Source: Limnohabitans sp.
GTDB taxonomy: Bacteria; Pseudomonadota; Gammaproteobacteria; Burkholderiales; Burkholderiaceae_C
Length of the DNA: 64,000 nt
NCBI RefSeq assembly: GCF_023910625.1
Contig: NZ_JAAVVW010000003.1
Span: 1,488,001-1,552,000, forward strand
Reading direction: 5' to 3'
The position numbers and the translations under genes were made by a program. This document shows, piece by piece, positions 15,585 through 25,342 of the stretch. The notes below the pieces were generated by a model. The model was not told where the DNA came from and did not search any database. It worked only from the letters and a program-made list of their open reading frames with translations. Positions within the stretch are counted from its first letter, which is position 1. Each line of letters begins with the position of its first letter.

Positions 15585-17422
15585 CATGGTTTGAGGTCTC
15601 AAAACCTTGGACAGCCCTGCTGATAATGGGCTGTTTTGCTCTCTTCGCCTGTTTCGTTTCTCCTGCCCATGCCAATAGCACGTCGGCCCCCAAGTCGGTC
15701 ATGCCCGCCACACCTGTTGCATTTGCATGGACGGTGCGCAGCAAAGACGAGAACATCCGTGACTTTCTTGTCCAACACATGGCGCTGCGTCGCTATCAGG
15801 CCCTGAGCGACCTGGACCACACCGAATTGACGCGTCTGCTGACCGATGCCGACGATCAAGCGCGCGAATTGTTGGCCACACTGGGGTTTTTCAACCCTGC
15901 GCTGACCTGGCACCATGACAAAACCGCAGCCCCCAATGCATCGGGCCATTTGGGCCAGGTGATCCTTGACGTTCAGACCGGCCCGGCCGCCCGGGTCACG
16001 CAAGTGCAGTGGCAATGGCAGGGTGAGATGACAGACCCTACATCAGGCGTCGTTCTTCAATCGATCATCGAGAAGCAATGGGGCTTGCCACCGGGTGAAA
16101 TCTTCACGCAATCGGCCTGGGATCGTGCCAAAAACAAAGCATTGCGGCAATTGGTCGCAGAGCTTTACCCTTGGGGCCGTCTGACACAGAGCCAAGCCCG
16201 GATCGACACCCTCAACAACCAGGTGAGCCTGACCTTGACGATGGACTCTGGACCGGTAGTACGTCTTGGCGAATTGAAGATTTCTGGTGCCACCAAATAC
16301 GGCTCGCAACAAGTCGAACGATTGGCCCGCCTCTCATCGGGTCAAGCCTATCGGCAAAACGATCTGCTGGAGGCCCAACAGCGGCTGGTGCTCAGTGGTT
16401 TTTATGACTCGGTCTTCATCAGCCTGGACCCGGAGGGCGAGCAGGCGCAAGCACCCGTCAACATTGAGATCAAGGAAAGCCTTCGCCAAAGGTGGCAGCT
16501 TGGCGTGGGAGTGCGCAGTGACAGCGGCCCTCGCCTGACAGCCGAACACACGCACCACAGTATCCCAGGCTTGCACTGGCGAGCCGTGAGCCGCGTGGCC
16601 GTTGACAAGGACCTGCAGAGCTTCGGCGTGGAATTGTTGGCCCCACCCGACAACAGTTTGTGGCGCTGGAACACCTCTGCCCAATTGCAAAGACAGCAAC
16701 AAGTGGACGTCATGATCAGCAGCCAACGTTGGCGTGCTGGCCGGATCCAAATGGCCCCCCGAATCGACCGCTCGTACTTTGCCCAATACGATGTCGCCAC
16801 CCAACAAAATAACCCACTCGGGGCCGTGGAATCCTGGAGTGGCAACTTTGCCTGGGCCTGGCGCGACTTTGACAGCTTGCTCTTTCCCACGCGCGGTCTG
16901 GGCCTAGGGATTGAACTGGGTGCGGGCACCAGCTTGGGGCAAGTTCAACAACCCTTTGCGCGCTGGCTGGCCAAAGGTCTGCACATCTGGCCGCTGGGCG
17001 AACGAAGTGGCCGCATCGCCTTGCGTGCCTCGATGGGCAGTGTGGTGATTCAGGACACTCGAAATATACCCACCACCCAACTGTTTCTCACGGGAGGCGA
17101 TAACACGGTCAGGGGCTATGCTTTCAACAGCATCGGCATAGACTTGGGCAATGGGCAAATCGGCGCTGGCCGCTACCTGAGCACTGGCAGTGTGGAATGG
17201 CAACACCCCATGCGCTGGCAGGGAACGACAACCGATTGGGAAACTGCCGTGTTTGCCGATGTGGGTGCTGTGGCCAATGCCTTTCACTTGCTCAAAGCCC
17301 AATGGAGTTATGGTGTGGGCGCACGTTGGCGCAGCCCGATTGGTCCGGTACGCATGGACCTGGCACACGCCCAGGCTTTGAATAAGTGGCGCCTGCACCT
17401 GAGTGTGGGCTTCACTTTCTGA
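15581..17422 (+). CDS. tamA: TamA, outer-membrane translocation and assembly factor
   Basis: 613 residues from the ATG at 15581, which overlaps the previous stop codon (ATGA). A signal peptide covers about residues 1-32 (LLIMGCFALFACFVSPAHA). POTRA-type repeats follow (QVILDVQTGPAARVTQVQWQW; LTLTMDSGPVVRLGELKISG), then an Omp85 beta-barrel with the LFLTGGDNTVRGYAFNS motif (the VRGY of the L6 loop) and the aromatic C-terminal end VGFTF expected for outer-membrane insertion. TamA works with the inner-membrane-anchored TamB, encoded next, in envelope protein assembly or phospholipid transport. Confidence 0.93.
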   Translation: MTWFEVSKPWTALLIMGCFALFACFVSPAHANSTSAPKSVMPATPVAFAWTVRSKDENIRDFLVQHMALRRYQALSDLDHTELTRLLTDADDQARELLATLGFFNPALTWHHDKTAAPNASGHLGQVILDVQTGPAARVTQVQWQWQGEMTDPTSGVVLQSIIEKQWGLPPGEIFTQSAWDRAKNKALRQLVAELYPWGRLTQSQARIDTLNNQVSLTLTMDSGPVVRLGELKISGATKYGSQQVERLARLSSGQAYRQNDLLEAQQRLVLSGFYDSVFISLDPEGEQAQAPVNIEIKESLRQRWQLGVGVRSDSGPRLTAEHTHHSIPGLHWRAVSRVAVDKDLQSFGVELLAPPDNSLWRWNTSAQLQRQQQVDVMISSQRWRAGRIQMAPRIDRSYFAQYDVATQQNNPLGAVESWSGNFAWAWRDFDSLLFPTRGLGLGIELGAGTSLGQVQQPFARWLAKGLHIWPLGERSGRIALRASMGSVVIQDTRNIPTTQLFLTGGDNTVRGYAFNSIGIDLGNGQIGAGRYLSTGSVEWQHPMRWQGTTTDWETAVFADVGAVANAFHLLKAQWSYGVGARWRSPIGPVRMDLAHAQALNKWRLHLSVGFTF

Positions 17423-17430
17423 ATGTGCCC

Positions 17431-20400
17431 ATGAACTCTGGACAAAAGCCTTCCCCCGAGCAAGCCTCATCTGTCAAGCGTTCGTCCTGGCCTTTGCAGT
17501 CTCGGCGTTGGCTTGGCACCTGGTCACTGCGCGGCCCATCTGCCTTGCTGGGGTCCATGATCTTGATGGTTTTGGCCTGGGCATTGTGGGCATGGACTGG
17601 CTCAGAAGGCTCATTGGACACCACGTTGAAGTGGGTCAACCGGGCGTTGCCTGCACACCAAACACTGAAAGCCAACGAAGTGCAAGGCAACTTGCGCCAA
17701 GGTGGTCGCATCGGTCAACTGCAATGGCACACCCCACTGCTGCAAGCACACACCAAGGATGCCCACATCGCACTGAACTGGTCGCTGCTGTGGCGACAAC
17801 CCTGGCCCGTTGAAAGTCTTCAACTCCAGTCTCTGGTCATCCGCGACCAACGGCCCGTCCAAGTGCTCGCTCCCTGGGTGAACCTCGATTGGCCCTTGCC
17901 CTTGCAAATGTCCCTGAAAGTCGGCCATTTCGAGTGGCAAGGGTCTCAGTCGGTGACGCTGTCCAACGTCCAGGCGCAGTACGCCTACGATGGCCGTGAT
18001 CACAACTTGCAAGTGCCCAGCTTGACCCTGGCTCAAGGGCAATACCAGCTTCAGGCCCGCTTGCAAGGGGCGGCCCCCATGGCCCTTCAAGTCGATGTCA
18101 CTGGACAGGTCAACGCGCCCACGCCGGGCAGCCAAGCGCATCTGGCACTGGCCCTGAGCGCATCTGCACAAGGCACGCTTTCGGGACCTCAAGCACAACT
18201 GGCCGTGACCGCCCGACTGTCGCCAACACCTGAACAACAAGCAACACCTGCGGGAACCAAAGCCCCGCACCTGAGCTTGCAAGCCGATGTGATGCCGTGG
18301 CAGCAACCCGTCATTGTGCAGGCGCATGGTCAATGGCAAGCTTTGGATCTGGCACCCTTATGGCCCCAGGCCCCTCAGACCCACTTGAATGGCCATGCTC
18401 AACTTCAACCCGATGGATCGGGCTGGTCGTTGATGGGCGAGCTCAGCAATCTGCAAGCCGGCGCTTGGGACCAGCATCGCCTGCCGCTGGACCACTTGAC
18501 GCTGCAAGCACGTCACCAAGAGGGTTACTGGCAAATTCAAGCCTCGCAAGCACGATTGGCAGGAGGTCAATTGCAGGCCCAGGCACAACAAAGCCCCGCA
18601 GGTTGGACGGGGCAGATGACGTTGTCTGGCATCGTGCCCAATCAATTGCACACAGCACTCACGGGCGCGGCCATACAAGGCCAGGTGCAGGCACAAAACA
18701 TCGACGCAGGACGCATCCGGTTTGATGCTCAACTGCAGGCCCCAGCGTCACCTGCCAATTCGGTCAAGACAAGGGCCAGCGGCAGCTCGCCTGGGGGCTT
18801 TCATTTCGAACACCTTCGGCTGGCAGGACAATGGCACCAAAAGGTCTGGCAAATTGACACCCTCAACCTGAAAGTCAGGCAAGCCACTCTGGCAGGCCAA
18901 TTCCAGTTTTCAGCGCTGCCCTTTTCGCTGCAAGGTCAGGGGTCGCTGCAATTGCCGGGGCTCAACGCGCAGGCCGTGGGGCATCTGGCCCCATTCAACG
19001 GTCAGGGTAAGCTGGACTTGGATGTGCAAGATGCCACCCAGACACAGGCCTGGCTTCAACAAGTCCCTGCTTGGGCACCCTGGCTCAAGCCCCTTCAAGC
19101 CTCTGGCAAGGGGCAACTCCAGGCCGAATGGCAAGGCGGCTTTTCTCAAGCAGCGACACCTCTCAAGCTGAGCGTCCAGTGGCCACGCTTGGCCTGGCCC
19201 ACGGCTCGACAAGACCCTTGGGTCCTGGAGAGTGGCCAGCTGCACATGGCTGGCACCCCCCTGTCCTGGCAAGCCCAATGGCAGAGTCTCCTGGGTCAAG
19301 GCCAAGCTTCATCCCGCTTGCAGGCACAGTGGGGGGCGAGCCGACCCGATCTGCACAGCCAACAATGGAGTGGTCTGCTGGACCGTTTTGATCTTCAAGC
19401 CATCGGCAAGCCATCACAGGCCCCATGGCGCTTGCAACTGCACAAAGCGATGGCTGTGCAGGCACAGCTGGGGTCACCGACTTTGGCACTGGCCTGGTCC
19501 GAGTCCAGCTGGCAGTTGCAAGGCCCCACACCAGGCAGCAGCCGACTGCAGTTGGATGCAGGCCACTGGAGCGCTGCAAGCCTCGGTCAAAAAGCCCATG
19601 CACGTGTGTCAGCCAGTTGGGAGGACTTGCCTTTCAACTGGCTACAAAGTGTCTGGGGTACCCATGTCGAAAGTGACGTTTTGCTGCATGGCAAGCTGCT
19701 ATTCGAGCAAAACAAAGACAGAACCCTGACGGCCCAAATCCGCCGCAGCAGAGGTGACCTGCGTTTCCAAACCACACCATCCGGGGGACCACTCACGGCG
19801 GCGGGCTTGCGCGAGGCCAACCTCTCGGTGCGGCTTCACAGCGAACAACTACAGGCCGATTTGCTGTGGGACAGTGAACACATGGGCCAAGCACAGGCCC
19901 AAGTATTCAGCAGCTTGAGCCCTGCACCAAAAGGCTGGCAATGGCCAGACCATGCACCCTTGCGTGGCACCGTCAAAGTCCGACTTCCCAAAATCAGTGC
20001 TTGGTCCGTGCTGGCCCCACCTGGCTGGCGGGTCCAAGGCAACCTGGATGCTCAATTTGACTTGGCCGGAACACGAAGCCAACCCCTGTGGCAAGGCCGT
20101 CTGCAAGCCGACCAGTTGGCCGTTCGCTCTGCCGTGCAGGGTGTGGCATTCGATCAAGGCCAATTGCATGCCCGACTCCAGGGCCAAGAAATGGTGCTCG
20201 ATCGCTTGTCCTTGCGTGGTGCAGGCCCGCTGGGTGGCGAGTTCTTGGCCAGCGGCCTTGTTCAATTGCCCGATCCTTCCAGCGCGCTGTCCCTCAAAAA
20301 CGCCCACCCCTTGCATGCGGCCAAACTGAATCTGCAAATGGAAGCCAAATCCTTGCGTGTAAGCAATCGAGCAGACCGCCGACTGGTCATGTCGGGGCAA

Positions 20401-21306
20401 GTCACTGCCCGCATGCAAGCCGGGCAGATGCAAGTCAGAGGGCAACTCAAGGCCGATCAAGCCTTGTTTTTTTTGCCCGACGAGAACACACCCAGTTTGG
20501 GCGAAGATGTGCTGATCGTCAGGCCCGCAAAAGACACGCACCCCATTGCCTCCGCGAACCCCAACACGGCTCCTGCTGACTCGTGGCTGGGCATACCCGA
20601 CGTGCGTGTCCTGCTTGATCTGGGGTCTGACTTTCGACTGCAAGGCAAAGGCTTGACCACCCGACTCAGTGGTCAAGTCACACTCTTGAGCAACACTGCC
20701 ACCCAAGGATTGCCACGCCTGAACGGTGAAGTACGCACAGTGGGAGGACGCTACAAAGCCTATGGGCAAGACCTGAATATCCAGACCGGAGTCTTGCGCT
20801 TCAATGGTGTCTATGACAACCCCGGACTGGAGATCATTGCCCTGCGTCCACACTTGCCGCAAAGTGTAGGCGTGCAGGTTTCTGGCACGGCCTTGCTGCC
20901 CCGCATTCGCCTGTATGCCGACCCCGACATGCCCGATGCCGAAAAATTGGCCTGGTTGGTGTTGGGCCGATCAGCTGCCAGCGGTGGTGCCGAATCGGCT
21001 GTACTGCAACAGGCCGCCATGGTTTTGCTCAGCGGCAACGGCAAAACCCTCGGCAGTGAACTGGCCAGCAATCTGGGACTCGATGAAATCAGTGTGGCCA
21101 CCAGCACCCGAGGTGGCGCCACAGGTACAGCTTTAACGCTGGGCAAGCGCTTGTCGCAGGACTTTTACCTCGCCTACGAGACCAGTCTGAGTGGCACTTT
21201 CGGCGGCCTGCTTATTTTTTACGACTTGACCCAACGGCTGACACTTCGTGCTCAAGCCGGCGAGCAAAGTGCACTGGATTTGATCTTTCGGGTGCGGCGG
21301 GACTGA
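17431..21306 (+). CDS. tamB: TamB, inner-membrane-anchored translocation and assembly protein
   Basis: 1291 residues, starting 8 bases after tamA. A single N-terminal membrane anchor (ALLGSMILMVLAWALWAW, about residues 33-50) is followed by a very long, repetitive beta-rich periplasmic region full of Gln, Leu and Ala, and the C-terminal DUF490/TamB domain (about residues 950-1290: VRVLLDLGSDFRLQGKGL, GRYKAYGQDLNIQTGVLRF, SGTFGGLLIFYDLTQRLTL). TamB bridges the periplasm to TamA as a hydrophobic-grooved beta-taco protein. The length is within the family range (about 1200-1400). The antisense strand is also widely open, which is a GC artefact. Confidence 0.93.
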   Translation: MNSGQKPSPEQASSVKRSSWPLQSRRWLGTWSLRGPSALLGSMILMVLAWALWAWTGSEGSLDTTLKWVNRALPAHQTLKANEVQGNLRQGGRIGQLQWHTPLLQAHTKDAHIALNWSLLWRQPWPVESLQLQSLVIRDQRPVQVLAPWVNLDWPLPLQMSLKVGHFEWQGSQSVTLSNVQAQYAYDGRDHNLQVPSLTLAQGQYQLQARLQGAAPMALQVDVTGQVNAPTPGSQAHLALALSASAQGTLSGPQAQLAVTARLSPTPEQQATPAGTKAPHLSLQADVMPWQQPVIVQAHGQWQALDLAPLWPQAPQTHLNGHAQLQPDGSGWSLMGELSNLQAGAWDQHRLPLDHLTLQARHQEGYWQIQASQARLAGGQLQAQAQQSPAGWTGQMTLSGIVPNQLHTALTGAAIQGQVQAQNIDAGRIRFDAQLQAPASPANSVKTRASGSSPGGFHFEHLRLAGQWHQKVWQIDTLNLKVRQATLAGQFQFSALPFSLQGQGSLQLPGLNAQAVGHLAPFNGQGKLDLDVQDATQTQAWLQQVPAWAPWLKPLQASGKGQLQAEWQGGFSQAATPLKLSVQWPRLAWPTARQDPWVLESGQLHMAGTPLSWQAQWQSLLGQGQASSRLQAQWGASRPDLHSQQWSGLLDRFDLQAIGKPSQAPWRLQLHKAMAVQAQLGSPTLALAWSESSWQLQGPTPGSSRLQLDAGHWSAASLGQKAHARVSASWEDLPFNWLQSVWGTHVESDVLLHGKLLFEQNKDRTLTAQIRRSRGDLRFQTTPSGGPLTAAGLREANLSVRLHSEQLQADLLWDSEHMGQAQAQVFSSLSPAPKGWQWPDHAPLRGTVKVRLPKISAWSVLAPPGWRVQGNLDAQFDLAGTRSQPLWQGRLQADQLAVRSAVQGVAFDQGQLHARLQGQEMVLDRLSLRGAGPLGGEFLASGLVQLPDPSSALSLKNAHPLHAAKLNLQMEAKSLRVSNRADRRLVMSGQVTARMQAGQMQVRGQLKADQALFFLPDENTPSLGEDVLIVRPAKDTHPIASANPNTAPADSWLGIPDVRVLLDLGSDFRLQGKGLTTRLSGQVTLLSNTATQGLPRLNGEVRTVGGRYKAYGQDLNIQTGVLRFNGVYDNPGLEIIALRPHLPQSVGVQVSGTALLPRIRLYADPDMPDAEKLAWLVLGRSAASGGAESAVLQQAAMVLLSGNGKTLGSELASNLGLDEISVATSTRGGATGTALTLGKRLSQDFYLAYETSLSGTFGGLLIFYDLTQRLTLRAQAGEQSALDLIFRVRRD

Positions 21307-21415
21307 TATTGTTGTTTAATGCGCCAATTATTTTTGATGCCAATTTAATTAACTTATGTTACCATCCGCTCAAAGAGGCCTTACCAAGTCTTTGTGGTCA
21401 ACTGCTTGATAACCC

Positions 21416-22348
21416 ATGAACCCTCCAACATGGCGCCCCGCTGATGGGCATTTGCTGCAGCGCTTGCGCTCCGAAGCTGGGATTGACGAGCTGGTCTTTG
21501 CTCGAAGAAATACCCTGTCCCTGAACCAACTCCGTGAACTGGAAAGCGGAGAAGGCCAGAGTTTTTACAGCGCACAGATCAAACTCAATGCCGGTTTAAA
21601 GTTACTCAAAAAACTGGGTGTCGAGAATCCGCATCCAGCCTCTCCCGAACCAATTCCGCAAACCGACACTTTGGCCATCAAGCCAGCATCTGCCCCTGAT
21701 CCAGTCGTCGCTGCGACAGACCCAACGGCATCCGAAACCCCTGCAATTTCCAGCCAACCCCAAAGGCGCATCAGCCTCTGGATGGGGGGTCTTCTGATCC
21801 TGGGGTTGACACTTTGGTTGCTGCTGCAAGACCCAATGACTGCGCCGAGTGACAACCAGCAAATGGGACTGCAGCAAAGTTCGTCACCTCAGCCCATATT
21901 GCCGGCTGCTGCAGACAACTCTTACTCGGTCAGTCCGCAAACTTCTGAACCAGCAGCAGCGGACCAAAACCTGGCTTTGACGCCTGTCGTGGCAAGCCCT
22001 TCAGTCGCTGATCCGGTTGCTTCGATGGGCAATCCACTCAAAGCCGTGGCCTGCGCTGACCAATACCGCAAAATCAGCACATCACACACCCCCATCAACC
22101 CGATCAAGCCAGGTAACTACATCTATATTGAGGCCCACAAAGACAGCGAATTGTGCGTACTGGACAGCCAGAACAAACTGTCAATCCTGTCACTCAGAGC
22201 TGGCATGACCCACACGGTCAATGGCTTGGCACCTTTTCTTCTGCATGCCAAGGACTGGCAAGGACTCAACGTCTTCTTTCAAGGACGACCTGTTCGCATC
22301 GAGCATGGCAACGACGCACACTTGGTGCTCAACAGCTTGCCCATTTGA
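21416..22348 (+). CDS. Single-pass membrane protein with HTH-like N-terminus (RodZ-like layout)
   Basis: 310 residues of uncertain identity. Residues 10-65 look like a degenerate helix-turn-helix (HLLQRLRSEAGIDEL, LNQLRELESGE, LNAGLKLLKKLG). A Pro/Ala/Ser-rich linker with a membrane helix near residues 121-140 (ISLWMGGLLILGLTLWLLL) follows. After another Ser/Pro/Ala-rich stretch, the C-terminal 100 residues form a beta-type domain (GNYIYIEAHKDSELCVLDSQ). The layout of cytoplasmic HTH, one membrane pass and periplasmic beta domain is that of RodZ, but no strong RodZ motif is present. The short AT-rich upstream region (21307-21415) probably carries its promoter. Confidence 0.6.
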   Translation: MNPPTWRPADGHLLQRLRSEAGIDELVFARRNTLSLNQLRELESGEGQSFYSAQIKLNAGLKLLKKLGVENPHPASPEPIPQTDTLAIKPASAPDPVVAATDPTASETPAISSQPQRRISLWMGGLLILGLTLWLLLQDPMTAPSDNQQMGLQQSSSPQPILPAAADNSYSVSPQTSEPAAADQNLALTPVVASPSVADPVASMGNPLKAVACADQYRKISTSHTPINPIKPGNYIYIEAHKDSELCVLDSQNKLSILSLRAGMTHTVNGLAPFLLHAKDWQGLNVFFQGRPVRIEHGNDAHLVLNSLPI

Positions 22349-22394
22349 ACCCCATCGGCCTGACGCTGTGGCCGTTACAATCTCGGCTCTGCAC

Positions 22395-22469
22395 GCCACC
22401 GTAGTTCAATGGATAGAACTCTCCCCTCCTAAGGGAGTGATACAGGTTCGATTCCTGTCGGGGGCACCA
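22395..22469 (+). tRNA. tRNA-Arg (anticodon CCT), CCA encoded
   Basis: Cloverleaf drawn by hand: acceptor GCCACCG/CGGGGGC (one A-G mismatch at the fourth pair), D stem GTTC/GAAC, anticodon stem CTCCC/GGGAG with loop CTCCTAA, T stem ACAGG/CCTGT with loop TTCGATT, discriminator A and an encoded CCA at 22467-22469. The anticodon CCT reads AGG arginine codons. The A4-G69 mismatch is unusual but does not spoil the fold. The gene stands alone between the RodZ-like gene and the soxH end of the sulfur-oxidation region. Confidence 0.93.
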
Positions 22470-22525
22470 GCCTGCACCCTGCAAAATCGCTCTTGCACCT
22501 GACCCATAAGCTGTCTTGTTGATTT

Positions 22526-23524
22526 TTAAAAGGCGATTTTTTCTGCCTCAAGGTAGGCCAGGCTCACATATTTGCCAATGTTGCCGTCAAAGCCTTGCAT
22601 GGTTTTGGCCCTTGCGGCCACACGCGGGTCTTTCAGCACGGCGGCTTTGGCCTCGGTTTCAGACTTTCCGTCTTCCACCGCTTTGAGGCAGGGCTCCCAG
22701 ATGCCCGCCATGAATTCACCATAGGTCTTGAGCAGGTCTGGGCGTGCATGGCCATGACCGGGCACCCAGAGCTGATCGCCCGTGGCGGCCTGCAGGGCTT
22801 TGTAATATTTAAAGGTACCGGGATAGGAGCCATCGTCCATGTTGGCGATGCGGTTGGTCATGGCGATGTCGCCCACTGCCGTCACCTTGTCTTGCACCAC
22901 CTCGACACACAGGTCCGATGGCGTGTGCGCCGTGCCGTAGTGGTGCATGCGAAATGTCAGATCGCCGATCTGAATCGCTTGGCCATGCTGCACGGGCGTG
23001 TTGGGCACCACCACTTGGGTGCCCAATGTGGACTGATTGGTCCAGCGCTCCATCAGGCTGCGCCACAGGTTGCCTTCTGCGCCTTTGAGTTTTTCAATGG
23101 TGCTGGGCAGTGCGTAAATGGGCAACTTGTCGCCATAGGTCTTGGCAAAGGCATGGTTGCCCAGCCAATGGTCACCGTGGTAATGGCTGTTGAACATGGC
23201 CACCACGGGTTTGTCGGTCACCTGGCGGATCATGCGGATGGCCATCTGGCCGATTTGCAGCGAAGCCCCCGAATCGATCACCACCACCCCGGCTGTGGTG
23301 ACCACAAAAATGACGTTGGCCATCATGCCCCGGTTTTCAGGGGTGGGAAATCCGTCGGGGGAATAAATCATCCACACATGGGGTGACAGCTTTTGCGCCG
23401 GAATGTCGGCCACGGGCGGACCTTCGATGAAGTCTTGCGCTTGCTGCGCGAGCAAACGGGCCTCGGGCCACAGGGCTGCGCCGCCGAGGGCAGCGCTGGC
23501 CCACAACAGTTGTCTTCTTTTCAT
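22526..23524 (-). CDS. soxH: SoxH-like metallo-beta-lactamase-fold hydrolase
   Basis: 332 residues from the ATG at 23524. A Tat- or Sec-like leader (KRRQLLWASAALGGAALWP) is followed by a metallo-beta-lactamase domain whose zinc motif is H114-Y-H116-G-D118-H119, with further ligands in YGTAHTPSDL and VPGHGHARPDL. It ends the sox operon, 56 bases after soxB. SoxH is a regular but non-essential member of sox clusters; its substrate is unknown. The quinoprotein-relay MBL family is similar in sequence, so the name rests mainly on location directly behind soxB. Confidence 0.8.
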   Translation of the reverse strand: MKRRQLLWASAALGGAALWPEARLLAQQAQDFIEGPPVADIPAQKLSPHVWMIYSPDGFPTPENRGMMANVIFVVTTAGVVVIDSGASLQIGQMAIRMIRQVTDKPVVAMFNSHYHGDHWLGNHAFAKTYGDKLPIYALPSTIEKLKGAEGNLWRSLMERWTNQSTLGTQVVVPNTPVQHGQAIQIGDLTFRMHHYGTAHTPSDLCVEVVQDKVTAVGDIAMTNRIANMDDGSYPGTFKYYKALQAATGDQLWVPGHGHARPDLLKTYGEFMAGIWEPCLKAVEDGKSETEAKAAVLKDPRVAARAKTMQGFDGNIGKYVSLAYLEAEKIAF

Positions 23525-23580
23525 GGTGATCCCTCCATCGGTGCAGCGCTGGGCAGTGCCAAGGGCGCTGCACGCGCACA

Positions 23581-25314
23581 TCAAACGGCGTAGCCCTTGT
23601 TGGGCAATGCGCCCATGATTTTGGGCGTGTTGAGTTGGCGTGGCTTGATGCGACCGCCTTGCGCTTTGAGCCAGGTCTCGACCACTTCCCAGACCTGCTT
23701 GTTGCCTTGGTTGCGGGCTTCCTCGGCCACAGGAGCCCAGCCAGCGACCTTGTACTTTTTGCCTGCATCGATGAGCTGGCCTTTCAGGCGCATATCGCCA
23801 ATGCGTTGGCCTGCCTTGGCCACCGGGTTGCAGTTGTACGTCAGTCCGCCCACACGCACCATGTCGCCGCCTTGCTGGTAATAGGGGTCGGGGTTGAACA
23901 GGTTGTCGGCCACGTCTTCGAGCACGGTCTTGATGGTCTCGCCCGTCATCTCGGTCACCGTGGCGTAGGAATAAGTGGTGGCGGTCATGTCGAGCAGCCA
24001 TTCGCGCGTGATGGCTTGCCCCGGCAAGAGCGTGGTACCCCAGCGAAAGCCCGGTGAGAACGCGATGTCTGCGCCCTGCACGTCCAGCAGCGCGTCGATC
24101 AACAACTGGTCACCCGTGCCGTTGAAGTTGCCACGGCGGTACAGCAAGCCGTCGGTCACGGCCAGCTTTTCGGACAGCTTGGCTTCGTAAGGCGCGCGGA
24201 TCTTGGTGATCAATGCGTCCATCTCTTTGTCGGCGGGCAGCATGTTCGAGAACACAGGCAGCAGCTTGTAGCGAAAGTCGGTGACTTTCTTGTCTTTGAC
24301 TTCGAAGTCGAGCACGCCCAGGAACTTGCTGTTCGAGCCCGCATTGGTGACGATGGTCTTGCCGCCTTTATTGGACACAATGGAGGCGACCGGCATGCCA
24401 TCGTGCGTGTGGCCGCCCATGATGGCGTCAATGCCGCCGACACGGCTGGCCATCTTGAGATCCACGTCCATGCCGTTGTGGCTGATGACCACCACCACCT
24501 GTGCGCCTTTGCCACGGGCCTCAGTCACCATGGCCTGCATGTTTTCGTCTTGAATGCCGAATGCCCAATCGGCCACCATGTAACGCGGGTTGGCAATCGG
24601 TGTGTACGGGAAGGCTTGGCCAATGATGGCGCAAGGCACACCATTGATTTCACGGATCACATAGGGCTTGAACACCGGGTCGCCAAAGTCGTTGGTCTTG
24701 ACGTTTTGCGCCACAAAGTCGACCTTGCCTGCAAAGTCTTTCTCAACAATTTCCTTGACGCGCTCCATGCCCAGGGTGAATTCCCAGTGACCGGTCATCA
24801 CGTCCACGCCCAGCAGTTTGCAAGCGTCGACCATGTCCTGACCGTTGGTCCACAAGCTGGTGCCTGAGCCCTGCCAGGTGTCGCCCCCGTCGAGCAACAA
24901 AGCTCCAGGGCGGCTGGCCTTCATGCGCTTGACGAGCGTGGCCAAGTGGGCAAAGCCACCGACCTTGCCGAAGCGCTTGGCTGCCTTTTCAAAGTCCAAA
25001 AAGGTCAGGGCATGCGCTTCTGCTGTGCCGGGTCTGATCTTGGCGACTTGCAGCAAATGCTCGCCCACCAAATGCGGCAGGTTGCCCTGCATGGCACCAA
25101 CCCCTAAGTTGATGCTGGGCTCGCGGAAATAAATCGGCTTGAGCTGCGCATGGCAATCGGTCATGTGCAGGAAAGACACATTGCCGAACTTGGGGATGTC
25201 ATACAAGCCATTGGCGGCGGTGGCCGCGCTGGACTGGGCATAAGCGCCCATGCTCATGCCGGCCATCGTGCCAGCGCCCATGACTTGGATAAATTCGCGT
25301 TTGGAAAGATTCAT
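23581..25314 (-). CDS. soxB: SoxB, thiosulfohydrolase (dimanganese)
   Basis: 577 residues from the ATG at 25314. A twin-Arg-like/Sec leader (LSKREFIQVMGAGTMAGMS) precedes a 5'-nucleotidase-family metallophosphatase fold: LHMTDCHAQLKP (Asp, His), DGGDTWQGSG, MTGHWEFTLG, VVVVISHNGMDVDL, GGHTHDGMP, and the C-terminal domain with GGDMVRVGGLTYNC. SoxB hydrolyses the SoxY-bound S-sulfonate to release sulfate in the periplasm. It follows soxX, but an intrinsic-terminator-like hairpin lies between them. Confidence 0.97.
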   Translation of the reverse strand: MNLSKREFIQVMGAGTMAGMSMGAYAQSSAATAANGLYDIPKFGNVSFLHMTDCHAQLKPIYFREPSINLGVGAMQGNLPHLVGEHLLQVAKIRPGTAEAHALTFLDFEKAAKRFGKVGGFAHLATLVKRMKASRPGALLLDGGDTWQGSGTSLWTNGQDMVDACKLLGVDVMTGHWEFTLGMERVKEIVEKDFAGKVDFVAQNVKTNDFGDPVFKPYVIREINGVPCAIIGQAFPYTPIANPRYMVADWAFGIQDENMQAMVTEARGKGAQVVVVISHNGMDVDLKMASRVGGIDAIMGGHTHDGMPVASIVSNKGGKTIVTNAGSNSKFLGVLDFEVKDKKVTDFRYKLLPVFSNMLPADKEMDALITKIRAPYEAKLSEKLAVTDGLLYRRGNFNGTGDQLLIDALLDVQGADIAFSPGFRWGTTLLPGQAITREWLLDMTATTYSYATVTEMTGETIKTVLEDVADNLFNPDPYYQQGGDMVRVGGLTYNCNPVAKAGQRIGDMRLKGQLIDAGKKYKVAGWAPVAEEARNQGNKQVWEVVETWLKAQGGRIKPRQLNTPKIMGALPNKGYAV

Positions 25315-25342
25315 ATTTGCAACCACTGATATATAGGGGGCT

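Noticed and set aside
19849..20862. 337-codon frame antisense to tamB
   Set aside because: No recognisable fold and no ribosome binding site; TamB coding potential is strong on the plus strand.
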